Assembly (NCBI RefSeq): GCF_014762705.1
Contig: NZ_JABURL010000111.1
Span: 1-64,000, forward strand
DNA from: Cyclobacterium sp.
Lineage (GTDB): Bacteria > Bacteroidota > Bacteroidia > Cytophagales > Cyclobacteriaceae
DNA: 64,000 nucleotides
Reading direction: 5' to 3'
Positions 1-8,751 of the stretch are shown here, piece by piece (positions within the stretch are counted from its first letter, which is position 1; every line of letters begins with the position of its first letter). The notes beneath the pieces were generated by a model that ran no database searches, was not told where the DNA came from, and saw only the letters and a program-made list of their open reading frames with translations. Both the position numbers and the translations under genes were made by a program.

Positions 1-123
1 ATAATTATTTAATAAAACAATAGTAAACAGAATAAAATAATAATAATCAAAATAGATCAACCTTTTTATGCTTTAAGGGGTTAGGGGTAATTATTTGTCA
101 ATTCCTCAAAATTTGATTATTAT

Positions 124-135
124 GCAATCGATTGC
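124..135. promoter_or_regulatory. LacI-family-type operator palindrome
   Basis: GCAATCGATTGC is a perfect 12-bp palindrome with a central CG, the architecture of LacI/PurR-type operators. It lies about 65 bp upstream of the oxidoreductase start codon, a plausible place to control it. No LacI gene is in the window. The regulator and the sugar signal are inference. Confidence 0.5.
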
Positions 136-199
136 GCAGGTGCTGGTTCTTTTCACTGGACCCAAGCTTCAAATTCAAACATAAACCAACTTTATCGTC

Positions 200-1603
200 A
201 TGGAAAATAAATTTTCAAGAAGGTCATTTCTACATGCTGTCAGTTTGTTGGCAGCCGGAACAACCTTGACTGCCCCTTTAACGGGCTTTGGCATGAAAAG
301 GAAACTTAGAGTGACCCTGGTAGGAACAGGAGTCAGGGGTACCTCCTTCTGGGGGAGAAGACTGGTGGAACAATACTCAGATATTCTGGAGTTTGTCGGT
401 CTAAGTGATATCAATCCGGGCAGGTTAGACTATGCACTCGATTATATGAAGGTAGACTGTCCGACTTTTGTGGATTTTGATGAAATGCTAACCCAAACCA
501 AACCGGATTTGGTCATCGTCACCACCATGGACTCTACCCATCACGAGTTCATTATCAAAGGCCTGGAAGCCGGATGTGACGTGCTCACCGAAAAGCCCCT
601 GACCACGGATGAGGACAAATGTCAGCAGATACTGGAAGCAGAAAAAAAATCCGACAAAAATCTGATCGTAGGTTTCAATTACCGCTGGAGTCCTTATATA
701 ACCAAAATTAAAGAATTGCTTCAGAACAAGGAGATAGGTGAAGTTACTTCTGTTGATTTTCACTGGTACCTCAACATTCATCACGGAGCATCTTATTTCC
801 GGAGATGGCATGGAGTGACCGAAAACGGGGGATCACTTTGGGTACATAAGGCGACCCACCATTTTGACTTGTTGAATTGGTGGCTGGATTCTGACCCTGA
901 GGAAGTTTTTGCCTATGGTGCCCTGGAGCACTACGGCAGCAACGGTCCTTTTAGAGGGAAAAATTGCCGCTCCTGTGTACACAAAAATGACTGCAAGTAT
1001 TATTGGGACATCACCAAAAGCCAGCGTGATGTGAAGCTTTATGTGGAAAATGAGCACCATGATGGTTATTTCAGAGATGGCTGTGTTTACCGCCATGAAA
1101 TTGATATTTATGATAAGATGTCGGCCAATATCAAATATGCCAATAAGGCGGTGGTCAATTATTCCCTGACGACGTATAGTCCTTATGAAGGTTGGAAAAT
1201 AGCATTCAATGGTCAGAAGGGCAGAATTGATGCCTGGTTGGATATCCCTTTCATGAGCAATGAAACCATGGATCAGGAAGCCCTTCATGCGGCAGAAATG
1301 AACCAAAACAATGCAGGGGAGGACATGCACAGAGAGCCACTTGTATTGCATAAAAATTGGGAAAAACCACAGATCATACAGGTTGTCAGTGAACGTGGAG
1401 GTCACGGTGGTGGCGATAAAAGATTGCATGATAAAATCTTCAAAAATCCGGAAGCAGCAGACCCTTACAAACATGCCGCTGGATTACGGGATGGAATCAT
1501 GTCCGTAATGGTTGGTGTGGCGGCCAGAAACAGCATCAATTCCAACGGACCTGTTAAAATAGCAGACCTTACCAGTATCAAGCCCAGTCCAAACAGGGCA
1601 TAA
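200..1603 (+). CDS. Tat-exported Gfo/Idh/MocA family oxidoreductase
   Basis: This is an NAD(P)-dependent sugar or inositol dehydrogenase-like protein. The N-terminus has a twin-arginine signal (SRRSFLHAVSLLAAG, residues 7-21), so it is probably folded in the cytoplasm and exported. A Rossmann motif, VTLVGTGVRG, follows at about residues 38-47. The EKP motif typical of the family appears at about residues 131-133. A four-cysteine stretch (NCRSCVHKNDC) in the C-terminal half resembles the extra Cys cluster of some Bacteroidota MocA proteins and could bind a metal; that is inference. The length of 467 aa suits the long exported subfamily. The gene stands alone, with a LacI-type palindrome upstream and a strong terminator downstream. 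The substrate cannot be predicted. Confidence 0.88.
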   Translation: MENKFSRRSFLHAVSLLAAGTTLTAPLTGFGMKRKLRVTLVGTGVRGTSFWGRRLVEQYSDILEFVGLSDINPGRLDYALDYMKVDCPTFVDFDEMLTQTKPDLVIVTTMDSTHHEFIIKGLEAGCDVLTEKPLTTDEDKCQQILEAEKKSDKNLIVGFNYRWSPYITKIKELLQNKEIGEVTSVDFHWYLNIHHGASYFRRWHGVTENGGSLWVHKATHHFDLLNWWLDSDPEEVFAYGALEHYGSNGPFRGKNCRSCVHKNDCKYYWDITKSQRDVKLYVENEHHDGYFRDGCVYRHEIDIYDKMSANIKYANKAVVNYSLTTYSPYEGWKIAFNGQKGRIDAWLDIPFMSNETMDQEALHAAEMNQNNAGEDMHREPLVLHKNWEKPQIIQVVSERGGHGGGDKRLHDKIFKNPEAADPYKHAAGLRDGIMSVMVGVAARNSINSNGPVKIADLTSIKPSPNRA

Positions 1604-1618
1604 ATTCATTTTATTTTT

Positions 1619-1660
1619 CCCCTCCATCAAGGTAAAAATTACCCATGGAGGGGTTTTTTT
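1619..1660 (+). terminator. Rho-independent terminator
   Basis: CCCCTCCAT pairs perfectly with ATGGAGGGG, with a loop of about 17 nt, and is followed directly by seven T residues. It ends the transcript of the Gfo/Idh/MocA gene, whose stop codon is 16 bp upstream. Confidence 0.85.
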
Positions 1661-1815
1661 GTATTCTTTCCATAATTAAATTATTTTCACCGTATGAAAT
1701 CGACACGATTAAAACCATCATTAATCACACTGGACAATGATTATTTTAATCGTCAAAGATTCCATAGCTTGACCCGACTAATCGGGGTGACCTGTTAAAA
1801 GCAAATTAAAAACAC

Positions 1816-2202
1816 ATGAAAATAGAACATTTAGCACTCAACGTACACCATCCTCAGGCGATTTCAGACTGGTATGAAAAAAACCTGGGGTTAACGGTGG
1901 TTAAAAAAATGGATAAAGCCCCTTTCATGACTTTTTTGGCCGACGACAGTGGCAAAGTCATGATCGAACTTTACCAAAATGCCAAAGCATCGGTTTTGGA
2001 CTATGCCAATCTCAATCCCCTGATGCTACACCTGGCTTTCGTATCAGAAAACCCGGATGATGAAAAGAAACGTTTGGTAGCAGCTGGTGCGGAATTGATC
2101 AGCGATGATACCCTGGAAGATGGTACCCGGTTGCTGATGCTTAGGGATCCCTGGGGTCTGGCCATTCAATTCTGTAAAAGGGCCAAACCCATGCTTAAAT
2201 AA
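1816..2202 (+). CDS. VOC (glyoxalase/bleomycin-resistance fold) protein
   Basis: A 128-residue single-domain vicinal-oxygen-chelate protein. It opens with MKIEHLALNVHHPQAISDWYEKNLGL, the standard beta-alpha start with a metal-ligand-like His at residue 5. It closes with LRDPWGLAIQFCKR, the usual DPWG/DPDG turn and last strand. The two beta-alpha-beta-beta-beta halves fit the family length. Substrates of such proteins range from methylglyoxal adducts to antibiotics and aromatic diols, and nothing here decides between them. It converges with the minus-strand DUF5777 gene, the two stop codons being only a few bases apart. Confidence 0.8.
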   Translation: MKIEHLALNVHHPQAISDWYEKNLGLTVVKKMDKAPFMTFLADDSGKVMIELYQNAKASVLDYANLNPLMLHLAFVSENPDDEKKRLVAAGAELISDDTLEDGTRLLMLRDPWGLAIQFCKRAKPMLK

Positions 2203-2204
2203 AC

Positions 2205-3095
2205 TTATTTCCTGGCCGGCCTGGTGTTTTTCAATTGGAAATTACGGGTAATGTTGAAGCCAAAATGGATGTCTCCATTGAAAAAATCACCCTTAGTGGA
2301 AGGTATAAATCCTGTTTCTGTCATTTGTTGGGCATTGGTCAGGTGCAATTGAAACACATGGCCTCCGGTTTCAATATCAACTCCTATGGCCAGAGGATGG
2401 GTGTTTCCATTTTCCTGCTCTGTAAACCGGTGATAATATTCAATATTTAAGTGAATGCTTTTGGTAATCTGGTAACTCAATCCTGCCCCCATTGCCAGTA
2501 AAGCGTTTGGGTCTGTCCTTTCCCGGACCAGGTTACGGTGGATATAAGTGGGCATCAGTTGAATAGAAGCCTTTTGATTCAGCTTGCTGGCTACTAATAA
2601 TTGATGGGCATATTGCAACCTTCTATTCAGGTTCATGGGAATCTCCGGACGGCGGATAGTGTTGATGGAAGCATTAGAAAGCCAAACCAGGGTTATTGGC
2701 AGTTTGATTTTACCCTTGCTTTGTTGATAAAGGCTGATTTTAACAAATCCATCATACATTTTGTTGAAAGAATTTCTTCCTATCCCCAGGGTAAGCCAAT
2801 CCTCCCATGCATAATCCAATCCCAACCGCATATTGGCCTGATCCATGCCAAAGAATTGATAGGCACCAGAATTGATCCTTCCAAAGCGGTGGGAAATTAA
2901 AAATTCCAAATTCCCCTTTTTCCTGGTTTCAACCGTATGGCCGTTGATCAACCTGATGGCTTTAAAGGTGGAGGTGGGCGTATTCCATTCGGTTTCATCT
3001 TCTTCCCTGAGCTGGTCCAATAAATTGTCCTGCGCCAATGTGCTGAGAAAAAGAAAATAAAAGATCAGGGAAATTACCAGTATTTTGTTTGTCAT
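2205..3095 (-). CDS. DUF5777 family outer-membrane beta-barrel protein
   Basis: A 296-aa protein with a signal peptide (ILVISLIFYFLFLSTLAQ) and a sequence pattern typical of the Bacteroidota DUF5777 family: the block NLEFLISHRFGRINSGAYQFFGMDQANMRLGLDYAWEDWLTLGIGRN, then alternating hydrophobic strands to the end. It is probably a small outer-membrane barrel of unknown function. It is the last gene of the minus-strand operon and its ATG overlaps the YceI stop by 4 bp. DUF5777 genes are commonly found next to YceI and cytochrome-like lipoproteins in this phylum, suggesting an envelope redox or lipid role. That role is inference. Confidence 0.8.
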   Translation of the reverse strand: MTNKILVISLIFYFLFLSTLAQDNLLDQLREEDETEWNTPTSTFKAIRLINGHTVETRKKGNLEFLISHRFGRINSGAYQFFGMDQANMRLGLDYAWEDWLTLGIGRNSFNKMYDGFVKISLYQQSKGKIKLPITLVWLSNASINTIRRPEIPMNLNRRLQYAHQLLVASKLNQKASIQLMPTYIHRNLVRERTDPNALLAMGAGLSYQITKSIHLNIEYYHRFTEQENGNTHPLAIGVDIETGGHVFQLHLTNAQQMTETGFIPSTKGDFFNGDIHFGFNITRNFQLKNTRPARK

Positions 3096-3634
3096 CGGTC
3101 TGTTTTTTCAAATACAAAGCTTACAGTTACCTTTACCTCTTCCGCAATGTTATAAAATAGCACCTTTGGTATCTGAATGTCATAATCTTCGAGTTTTACC
3201 GGAAAAACGGCGTCCATGATGATTTGGTCACGCGTGAAATTGATATTACCAGGAACCCGTACTTTATTGGTTTGGCCATGAATGGTTAAATTGCCTTCAG
3301 CCAAAACCTCCTGGGATCCGGATCTCTCCCGCTCATAGCCGCTCAGTTTTCCTTCAAAGGTGGCTTCTGGATAGGTATGCGATTCCATGAATTTGTCATT
3401 AAAATGTTCCTGCATCAGGGATTTCGGGAATTGGAAGGCTTTAATGGGTACCAGAAAGGCCAGGTTGCCAGTTTGTTCATTAAATAAACCGGTCGGGGCA
3501 TTGTTTACAGCCTGAATATCTTCCACCGGGGCACTGCTAAAGAACTCAATTTCCCCCGACACCGTTTTGTGTCCCTGGGCTTGAAGGGACTGTGATAACA
3601 GGAAAATAAAGATGGTTATACAGCAATTTTTCAT
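3092..3634 (-). CDS. YceI-like periplasmic lipid-binding protein
   Basis: A 180-aa exported protein with signal peptide MKNCCITIFIFLLSQSLQAQ. The body follows the YceI lipocalin-like pattern: an initial VSGEIEFFSSAPVEDIQAVN strand pair, the central block FPKSLMQEHFNDKFMESHTYPEATFEGKL, then LTIHGQTNKVRVPGNI. YceI proteins bind polyisoprenoid-type lipids in a beta-barrel pocket. It is translationally coupled to the downstream DUF5777 gene (ATGA overlap) and sits just after the CX4CH lipoprotein gene. Function within the operon is unknown. Confidence 0.85.
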   Translation of the reverse strand: MKNCCITIFIFLLSQSLQAQGHKTVSGEIEFFSSAPVEDIQAVNNAPTGLFNEQTGNLAFLVPIKAFQFPKSLMQEHFNDKFMESHTYPEATFEGKLSGYERERSGSQEVLAEGNLTIHGQTNKVRVPGNINFTRDQIIMDAVFPVKLEDYDIQIPKVLFYNIAEEVKVTVSFVFEKTDR

Positions 3635-3640
3635 AATAGG

Positions 3641-4006
3641 TTAATTATCCAATGCGCCGTTTTCCACCCAACAGTAGATGGATTCTAATTCGGCGGCAGT
3701 CAATTGTTTGCCTGATTCCGGGGCTGGCATAAAACCACTTTGGGTAAAATTCCTTATCTGATTCGCATACTGAATAATATTTTCGGGAACAGAGAGGTTT
3801 ACTCGCTCTGATCCCGATACATGGCATCCGGAAATGGCACAATTCTGGTTAATAATGGGTATGATATCACCTGAGAGTGAGGCGGACTCCTCGCCACACC
3901 GCTCTTCCTCAGGCAATAAATCAGCTTCATTTTCAGTGGTACAAGAGAATAATGTACACGCAAGCAATACCCATAAGCAGGGTAAATAAAAGTTTTTAAT
4001 AGCCAT
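3641..4006 (-). CDS. cytochrome-like lipoprotein with a CX4CH motif
   Basis: The ORF track starts at 4081, but the ATG at 4006 gives a clean lipoprotein signal (MAIKNFYLPCLWVLLACTLFSC, lipobox Cys22), so that start is used. It makes a roughly 121-aa protein. The mature part contains C-AISG-CH (Cys56, Cys61, His62), a CX4CH spacing rather than the classic CXXCH haem motif, and a GFMPAP segment that could supply the distal Met ligand. Small proteins of this kind are annotated in Bacteroidota as c-type-cytochrome-like. Covalent haem attachment is not proven with this spacing. It overlaps the upstream CHRD gene by 11 bp, which suggests translational coupling. Confidence 0.65.
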   Translation of the reverse strand: MAIKNFYLPCLWVLLACTLFSCTTENEADLLPEEERCGEESASLSGDIIPIINQNCAISGCHVSGSERVNLSVPENIIQYANQIRNFTQSGFMPAPESGKQLTAAELESIYCWVENGALDN

Positions 4007-4502
4007 CATTATTGTTGTTATCTGGATTGGAGTCATTGGGCATATTTGCTGTGGCATTGTCACCAATATTTCCCTGAGCAATCAAGGTAGACATGGCAGT
4101 TGAACTTAAATGTACGTTGGCATGCCCGTCAAAATTCAGGAGTTCTTCATAGTTGATGGCGGTGCCATCGCCGGTTTGGGTAACAGTAGTTTCACTGACT
4201 CCGCTAGCACCATCTACATTGTTCAATCCAATGGCGATACCACCACCTTCGCTGGCAGAATTGTTGTGGATATGGGCTGGGTGAGAATTTCCGGCCTCAG
4301 TCCCCTCCAATTCAATCCGGATTAAAGTGCTTGTTTCACTTTCTTTGGTAAAAGTGATGGTGCCCTGTATCATGGGATCCGACACCGAATTCAATACATA
4401 CTCTTTTTGGATAACCCGGGGGCCATCATCATTTTTTTCACAGGCGACTGTGAAAAAAGCAAGCAGGATAAACATGTTAAGCGTTAATTTGGTCGTTTTC
4501 AT
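3996..4502 (-). CDS. CHRD-domain lipoprotein
   Basis: A 168-aa lipoprotein (signal MKTTKLTLNMFILLAFFTVAC, lipobox Cys about 21). The mature part reads as a CHRD domain: HPAHIHNNSASEGGGIAIGLNNVDG in the middle and YEELLNFDGHANVHLS near the end, with several His residues that could bind metal. CHRD domains occur in chordin and in many bacterial secreted proteins of unknown role. The C-terminal tail is rich in Asn/Asp (NDSNPDNNNNDGY). It is the third gene of the ECF-sigma operon and overlaps the following lipoprotein gene. Confidence 0.75.
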   Translation of the reverse strand: MKTTKLTLNMFILLAFFTVACEKNDDGPRVIQKEYVLNSVSDPMIQGTITFTKESETSTLIRIELEGTEAGNSHPAHIHNNSASEGGGIAIGLNNVDGASGVSETTVTQTGDGTAINYEELLNFDGHANVHLSSTAMSTLIAQGNIGDNATANMPNDSNPDNNNNDGY

Positions 4503-4514
4503 GATTTCTGATGT

Positions 4515-5699
4515 TTAAAATTTTAATTTTTGATTTGAGGGATAATATTTGATACCAAAGAAGATTCCTGTACTTTTCAAATCCAGGTTTCCTTCCCCGA
4601 TACCCACCAGGGGTAAGCGATAATAAGGTTCCACATGGACAGCCAATTTTCTACTCAGCCTTCTTTCATAGCCAAAGCCGATGTTCCAAATACCAAATAC
4701 ATGTTGGTTATTCCCGGTTATTTCCAATTCCTCGGAATAAGGATTGCCTCCATAATTTTCATAGGTCAAAGTATAGTTTTCCTTCATCATGAAATAGGAA
4801 GACAGACCTGTACTTATAAACCATTTGTCATTTGCACCCATTATGGGGTAATACCTGAAATTAACTGGCACTTCAAGTATCCAACAATCACCTCTTAAGG
4901 ATTGATGGGCTGCATATCCTTCCCAGTAGCCAGGGCCCTGTTGGTAGGTCTTTTTTGAATGCATGGCACCCGTGGAAATGCTCCACCTTTCACTGAGAAA
5001 ATATTCCAGGCTTACACCAATGCTTCGGCCAAAGGGTGGAAAATTCGTATACCTGACTGCACTGATGTCTGGAGAAACCTGAAAGCCAAGGGCAATATTG
5101 TTTTTTAGATTATCTGGTGAAACTCCTTTTATTGGGATAAATGCAGTTGTTTGGATTTCGAGTTTTGGGGATTTGAGCCCAATCCGGTTAAATTTCTCAA
5201 ACACCTTGTTTTTTGCATTCGGGTCCAAATTAAAATCACTTGGAGCCAGCCTTTCATTGGTCAGGTTTAGGTCTGAAATGGCAGGATAAAATGGAGCATT
5301 ACCGGAAACAGCGGTGTTTTCCCTAGATTCTTTTTCTTCTCTGGCCGGGGACAGGGCTGCTGAGGTAAAACTTAAATCTTTAATTTTTATTTCTATATTT
5401 TTATAAGGATCTAATTGGGTTAACAGGGAAGAAGAGGAGATCGAGGTGGTTTCAGGGCTTGCCGGAATATGCCTGTAAGTAGCCTCCATCCAAACAGTGA
5501 AAGTAAGACTGGCAAGCAGCAGTAATCCTAAAAGGATCCATTTGTGTCCATTCAGGGGTTGGGCCACCTTTTTCTGGTCCAGCATCTTTTCCATTTTATT
5601 CCAGTCTTCCGGAACAAAGGGGATTTCAGGGGAGGAGGATAATTTTTTCAAGAAATCATCCAGCTCTTTATCACTCATGTTTGATACTCGCTTCTTCAT
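4515..5699 (-). CDS. membrane-anchored outer-membrane-barrel protein, possible anti-sigma partner
   Basis: A 394-aa protein. The short N-terminal part (DKELDDFLKKLSSSPEIPFVPEDWNKMEKML) resembles the N-terminus of Bacteroidota anti-sigma-like proteins, followed by one transmembrane helix (WILLGLLLLASLTFTVWM). After a linker the C-terminal half (from about residue 200) has strands typical of a PorT/OmpA-like barrel (VSLEYFLSERWSISTGAM, FGYERRLSRKLAVHVEPYYRLPL). Its start overlaps the end of the sigma gene by 29 bp; a second ATG at 5678 would shorten the overlap. Overlap with an ECF sigma gene suggests it regulates that sigma factor. This is inference. Confidence 0.6.
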   Translation of the reverse strand: MKKRVSNMSDKELDDFLKKLSSSPEIPFVPEDWNKMEKMLDQKKVAQPLNGHKWILLGLLLLASLTFTVWMEATYRHIPASPETTSISSSSLLTQLDPYKNIEIKIKDLSFTSAALSPAREEKESRENTAVSGNAPFYPAISDLNLTNERLAPSDFNLDPNAKNKVFEKFNRIGLKSPKLEIQTTAFIPIKGVSPDNLKNNIALGFQVSPDISAVRYTNFPPFGRSIGVSLEYFLSERWSISTGAMHSKKTYQQGPGYWEGYAAHQSLRGDCWILEVPVNFRYYPIMGANDKWFISTGLSSYFMMKENYTLTYENYGGNPYSEELEITGNNQHVFGIWNIGFGYERRLSRKLAVHVEPYYRLPLVGIGEGNLDLKSTGIFFGIKYYPSNQKLKF

Positions 5700-6234
5700 G
5701 ATTTCTATTGGTTAACATAGCCCTTAGCTTTTGCCTCGCCCTGTGAAGGTTTGATTTTGAGGTTCCTGTAGAGATGCCCAGCATCTCCGCTATTTCCTGA
5801 TGTTCATAACCTTCTATGACATAAAGGTTAAACACGGTTCTGTACCTGATGGGTAAAGCCTGTATAAGTTCAATCATTTCCATATATTTCAGGTCGTCAG
5901 TGGCACTTTTCCCCGAATCCGGAATTTCTGAAATATGTTCCAGACCCAAATGACCGGAGTGATTCAGGTTTTTTTTATGGTAATTGATGGCTCCGTTGAT
6001 CAATATTCTCCTAAACCACAGCGTAAAAGGACGCTGGGTATCGTACCGGTCAATGTGTTGAAAGACATTCAGGTATCCATCGTGAAGGATTTCCAAACTT
6101 TCTTCCCTATTGGCTGCGTACCGGAGACAAATACTCATGCCATAACTGTAAAACTGCTTGTACAGCATCTCCTGACATTTCCGGTCTCCACCTGAAATTC
6201 CATTCAAAAGCTTGTTTGACAGGTATTTTTCCAC
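5671..6234 (-). CDS. ECF RNA polymerase sigma factor
   Basis: A 187-aa sigma-70 family protein of the ECF type. Region 2 is visible (SLEILHDGYLNVFQHIDRYDTQRPFTLWFRRILINGAINYHKK) and region 4 carries the helix-turn-helix EGYEHQEIAEMLGISTGTSKSNLHRARQKLR. It is the first gene of a six-gene minus-strand operon that runs through the barrel protein, CHRD lipoprotein, CX4CH lipoprotein, YceI and DUF5777. It therefore probably responds to an envelope signal and may autoregulate the operon. Confidence 0.9.
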   Translation of the reverse strand: MEKYLSNKLLNGISGGDRKCQEMLYKQFYSYGMSICLRYAANREESLEILHDGYLNVFQHIDRYDTQRPFTLWFRRILINGAINYHKKNLNHSGHLGLEHISEIPDSGKSATDDLKYMEMIELIQALPIRYRTVFNLYVIEGYEHQEIAEMLGISTGTSKSNLHRARQKLRAMLTNRNHEEASIKHE

Positions 6235-6414
6235 AGTTGCTGGGTTTGTATCTGCCTATACAATACATAAAGCAGATGGGTTGCGTGGGACTAATTAATT
6301 TACAAAATATTTATGGCTATTCTTGAAAAAAATCCAAACAACCTCAATGAAAGTTGATATCAGGCCATTTTTAAGTTGTACAGAGCAAACCACTGAACAC
6401 AATTTACTGCGTAT

Positions 6415-6444
6415 TTTGTGGAATTTGCTTTAAATTGATTTTTG
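6415..6444 (+). promoter_or_regulatory. candidate Bacteroidota-type promoter
   Basis: TTTG, an 18-nt spacer, then GATTTTTG approximates the -33 TTTG / -7 TAnnTTTG consensus of Bacteroidota sigma-ABfr promoters. It lies about 50 bp upstream of the ATG chosen for the PL11 lyase. The match is imperfect. Confidence 0.35.
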
Positions 6445-6495
6445 GACCTGAATGCCGGGTAATTGGAGTTGAAAAAAAGAAAAGTAACCATAACC

Positions 6496-8328
6496 ATGAA
6501 AGGATTCCGAATAGTCTCAACATTTCTACTTTTGATGATTGGCTTTTCCCTGTATGGGCAAAGGCAAATGGAGTACCTGGACAGAGGTTTGGTAGCCGTG
6601 AAAAATGAAACCGGTGGAATATTTTTGAGTTGGCGTTTGTTGGGAGATGAGCCCGTGGATACGGGATTTGACCTGTATAGGAAATACCCTGGTGAAAAGG
6701 CGGAAAAAATCAACAGTGTTCCAATAACCGAAGCAACTAATTTTGAGGATGGGCAGGCTGATCTCAGTCGTAACCCCGGTTATTCTATCAAAAGCACAAC
6801 CCAGAGAAAAAGCCGGGAAGTAACTGTTTGGGAGAAAGAATACCTTGAAATTCCTTTAAAAACCCCGGAGGGTTATCGCCCTAATGACACTTCTGTAGGG
6901 GATTTGACAGGAGATGGGCAGTACGAATTGGTAGTACACATGACCGGCAGGTCCAGGGACAATTCCCAGGATGGGTTTACGGATCCGCCTATACTGCAAG
7001 CATATACCCTGGAAGGAAATATGCTTTGGGAAATCAATTTGGGTATCAATATCAGGGAAGGAGCACACTATACCCAATTCATGGTATATGACCTGGATGG
7101 GGATGGGATTGCGGAGATTGCCTGTAAAACAGCCGATGGAAGTAAGGATGCCCTGGGGCAGGTGATAGGAGATGATAGCAGAGACTGGAGAAATGAGGAC
7201 GGTAAAATCCTGGATGGGCCCGAATATTTGACTGTTTTTTCCGGCAGGACAGGAGAGGCTTTATCTACGGTTGATTATATCCCTGGCAGAGGTGATTTGT
7301 GCGGCTGGGGAGGTGAAGGTGGCAATGCGGGGAATGACTGCAATGGAAACAGGGTGGACCGGTTTTTAGCCGGGGTAGCTTATCTGGATGGATCAAGCCC
7401 TTCATTATTAATGGCCAGGGGATATTACGGCAGGTCAGTGGTAGCTGCCTGGGATTTTAAAAAAGGGGAACTACAGTCGAGGTGGGTTTTTGACTCAGAA
7501 GGCAGGGAAAATCCTTTTTCGGGGCAGGGAAATCATAGCCTGAGCATCAATGATATTGATCTTGACGGGAAAGATGAGATCGTTTATGGAGCCATGGTCA
7601 TTGATGATGATGGCAGCGGGTTTTATAGTACCGGACTAAGACATGGGGATGCCCTGCATGTCAGCCGGTTTCATCCGGAGCAGGCAGATCAGTTGGTCTG
7701 GGGCATACACGAAAATGAAACCAATGAAGCCGGATATGGGGTAGCCTTGTTCAATGCCCGCAATGGAGAAATAGTATGGGGCCATGAAGAGGGGAAAGAT
7801 GTTGGAAGGGGCCTGGCAGCTGATATTGATCCCAGGCACAAGGGGGCAGAATACTGGTGGAACGGATCCCATGGTTTGTTCAATTATCAGGGTGAGGAAA
7901 TCAGTCAGAAGCCGAACAGTATCAATTTCGCCATCTGGTGGGATGGAGACCTGTTGAGAGAATTGTTGGATAAAAACCACATAGACAAATGGGATTATAA
8001 AAATCAAAGCCTGCAACGCTTAATGACGGCTGAAGGCTGCCTGTCCAACAATGGCTCCAAATCCACACCAGCTTTGGCTGCAGATATGCTGGGCGATTGG
8101 CGGGAAGAGGTTGTTTTCAGAACAGCCGACAATCAGGCTCTAAGGATATTTACGACCCAATTGTCCTCTCCCCATCGATTTACTACCCTGATGCACAACC
8201 CACAATACCGCCTGAGCATTGCCTGGCAAAATGTGGGATACAACCAACCCGCGCATACAGATTATTACCTGGGTGTAGATATGTCTTCACCCGGAAGGAA
8301 AGAAATCAGCATTATCAGGAAAAAATAA
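6496..8328 (+). CDS. rhamnogalacturonan lyase, polysaccharide lyase family 11
   Basis: The start at 6496 is preferred over the track start because it gives a normal signal peptide (MKGFRIVSTFLLLMIGFSLYGQ). The mature enzyme begins RQMEYLDRGLVAVKNETGGIFLSWRLLGDEP, the diagnostic PL11 N-terminal module. It continues as an eight-bladed propeller with Ca-binding-type repeats (GDLTGDGQYELVVH, YDLDGDGIAEIACKTADGS, NDIDLDGKDEIVYGAM). PL11 enzymes cleave the rhamnose-galacturonate backbone of pectin rhamnogalacturonan-I by beta-elimination outside the cytoplasm. The length (about 610 aa) is right for the family. It is divergent from the ECF-sigma operon and followed by a tiny lipoprotein gene. No SusC/SusD pair is present in the window. 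Confidence 0.92.
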   Translation: MKGFRIVSTFLLLMIGFSLYGQRQMEYLDRGLVAVKNETGGIFLSWRLLGDEPVDTGFDLYRKYPGEKAEKINSVPITEATNFEDGQADLSRNPGYSIKSTTQRKSREVTVWEKEYLEIPLKTPEGYRPNDTSVGDLTGDGQYELVVHMTGRSRDNSQDGFTDPPILQAYTLEGNMLWEINLGINIREGAHYTQFMVYDLDGDGIAEIACKTADGSKDALGQVIGDDSRDWRNEDGKILDGPEYLTVFSGRTGEALSTVDYIPGRGDLCGWGGEGGNAGNDCNGNRVDRFLAGVAYLDGSSPSLLMARGYYGRSVVAAWDFKKGELQSRWVFDSEGRENPFSGQGNHSLSINDIDLDGKDEIVYGAMVIDDDGSGFYSTGLRHGDALHVSRFHPEQADQLVWGIHENETNEAGYGVALFNARNGEIVWGHEEGKDVGRGLAADIDPRHKGAEYWWNGSHGLFNYQGEEISQKPNSINFAIWWDGDLLRELLDKNHIDKWDYKNQSLQRLMTAEGCLSNNGSKSTPALAADMLGDWREEVVFRTADNQALRIFTTQLSSPHRFTTLMHNPQYRLSIAWQNVGYNQPAHTDYYLGVDMSSPGRKEISIIRKK

Positions 8329-8402
8329 ATTTTTTTATTTTTTTCAGGACAAATCAATATTAACCTGCGTACAGGTAAATGAACCTAAACCAAATCCTAT
8401 TT

Positions 8403-8627
8403 ATGAAAAGCAAATGGTTGTTTTTGCCGGATATTTTTTTGGTCTTGCTGATTTGCATGACCTGTGAACGCAATGAAATGACCCATTTGGAGGAAAATCC
8501 GGAATTTACTGTTCAGGGTGAACAGCTTAGACCGGTCAATCAGCAGGAAATAAAAGCTAATAAGCAACAATTGGAAGTCGATTGGAGTAAGTTGTATTAC
8601 AGGGTTCAGGAAAAGACTGAAAATTAA
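8403..8627 (+). CDS. small lipoprotein of unknown function
   Basis: Starting at 8403 instead of 8379 gives a 74-aa protein with a good lipobox signal (MKSKWLFLPDIFLVLLICMTC). The mature 50 residues are polar with no recognised domain. It lies 74 bp after the PL11 gene and before a strong terminator, so the two are probably cotranscribed. A role in tethering or surface assembly would be speculation. Confidence 0.5.
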   Translation: MKSKWLFLPDIFLVLLICMTCERNEMTHLEENPEFTVQGEQLRPVNQQEIKANKQQLEVDWSKLYYRVQEKTEN

Positions 8628-8682
8628 TCTCAAATGATATTATAGATTAAGTTGGTGATTTTTTAATTGTTCTTTTTTGGAG

Positions 8683-8712
8683 AAGGTAAGTGCATCTGCA
8701 CTTACCTTTTTT
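8683..8712 (+). terminator. Rho-independent terminator after the PL11 unit
   Basis: AAGGTAAGTGCA and TGCACTTACCTT form a perfect 12-bp stem with a 2-nt centre, followed by a T run. It ends the PL11/lipoprotein transcript. Confidence 0.85.
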
Positions 8713-8751
8713 CCACTCAAAGTAAAAAAGAAGGGACTAACCCTTTATGTA

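Noticed and set aside
833-1474. 213-codon minus-strand ORF
   Set aside because: It lies wholly inside the plus-strand MocA oxidoreductase, whose family motifs are clear; a shadow.
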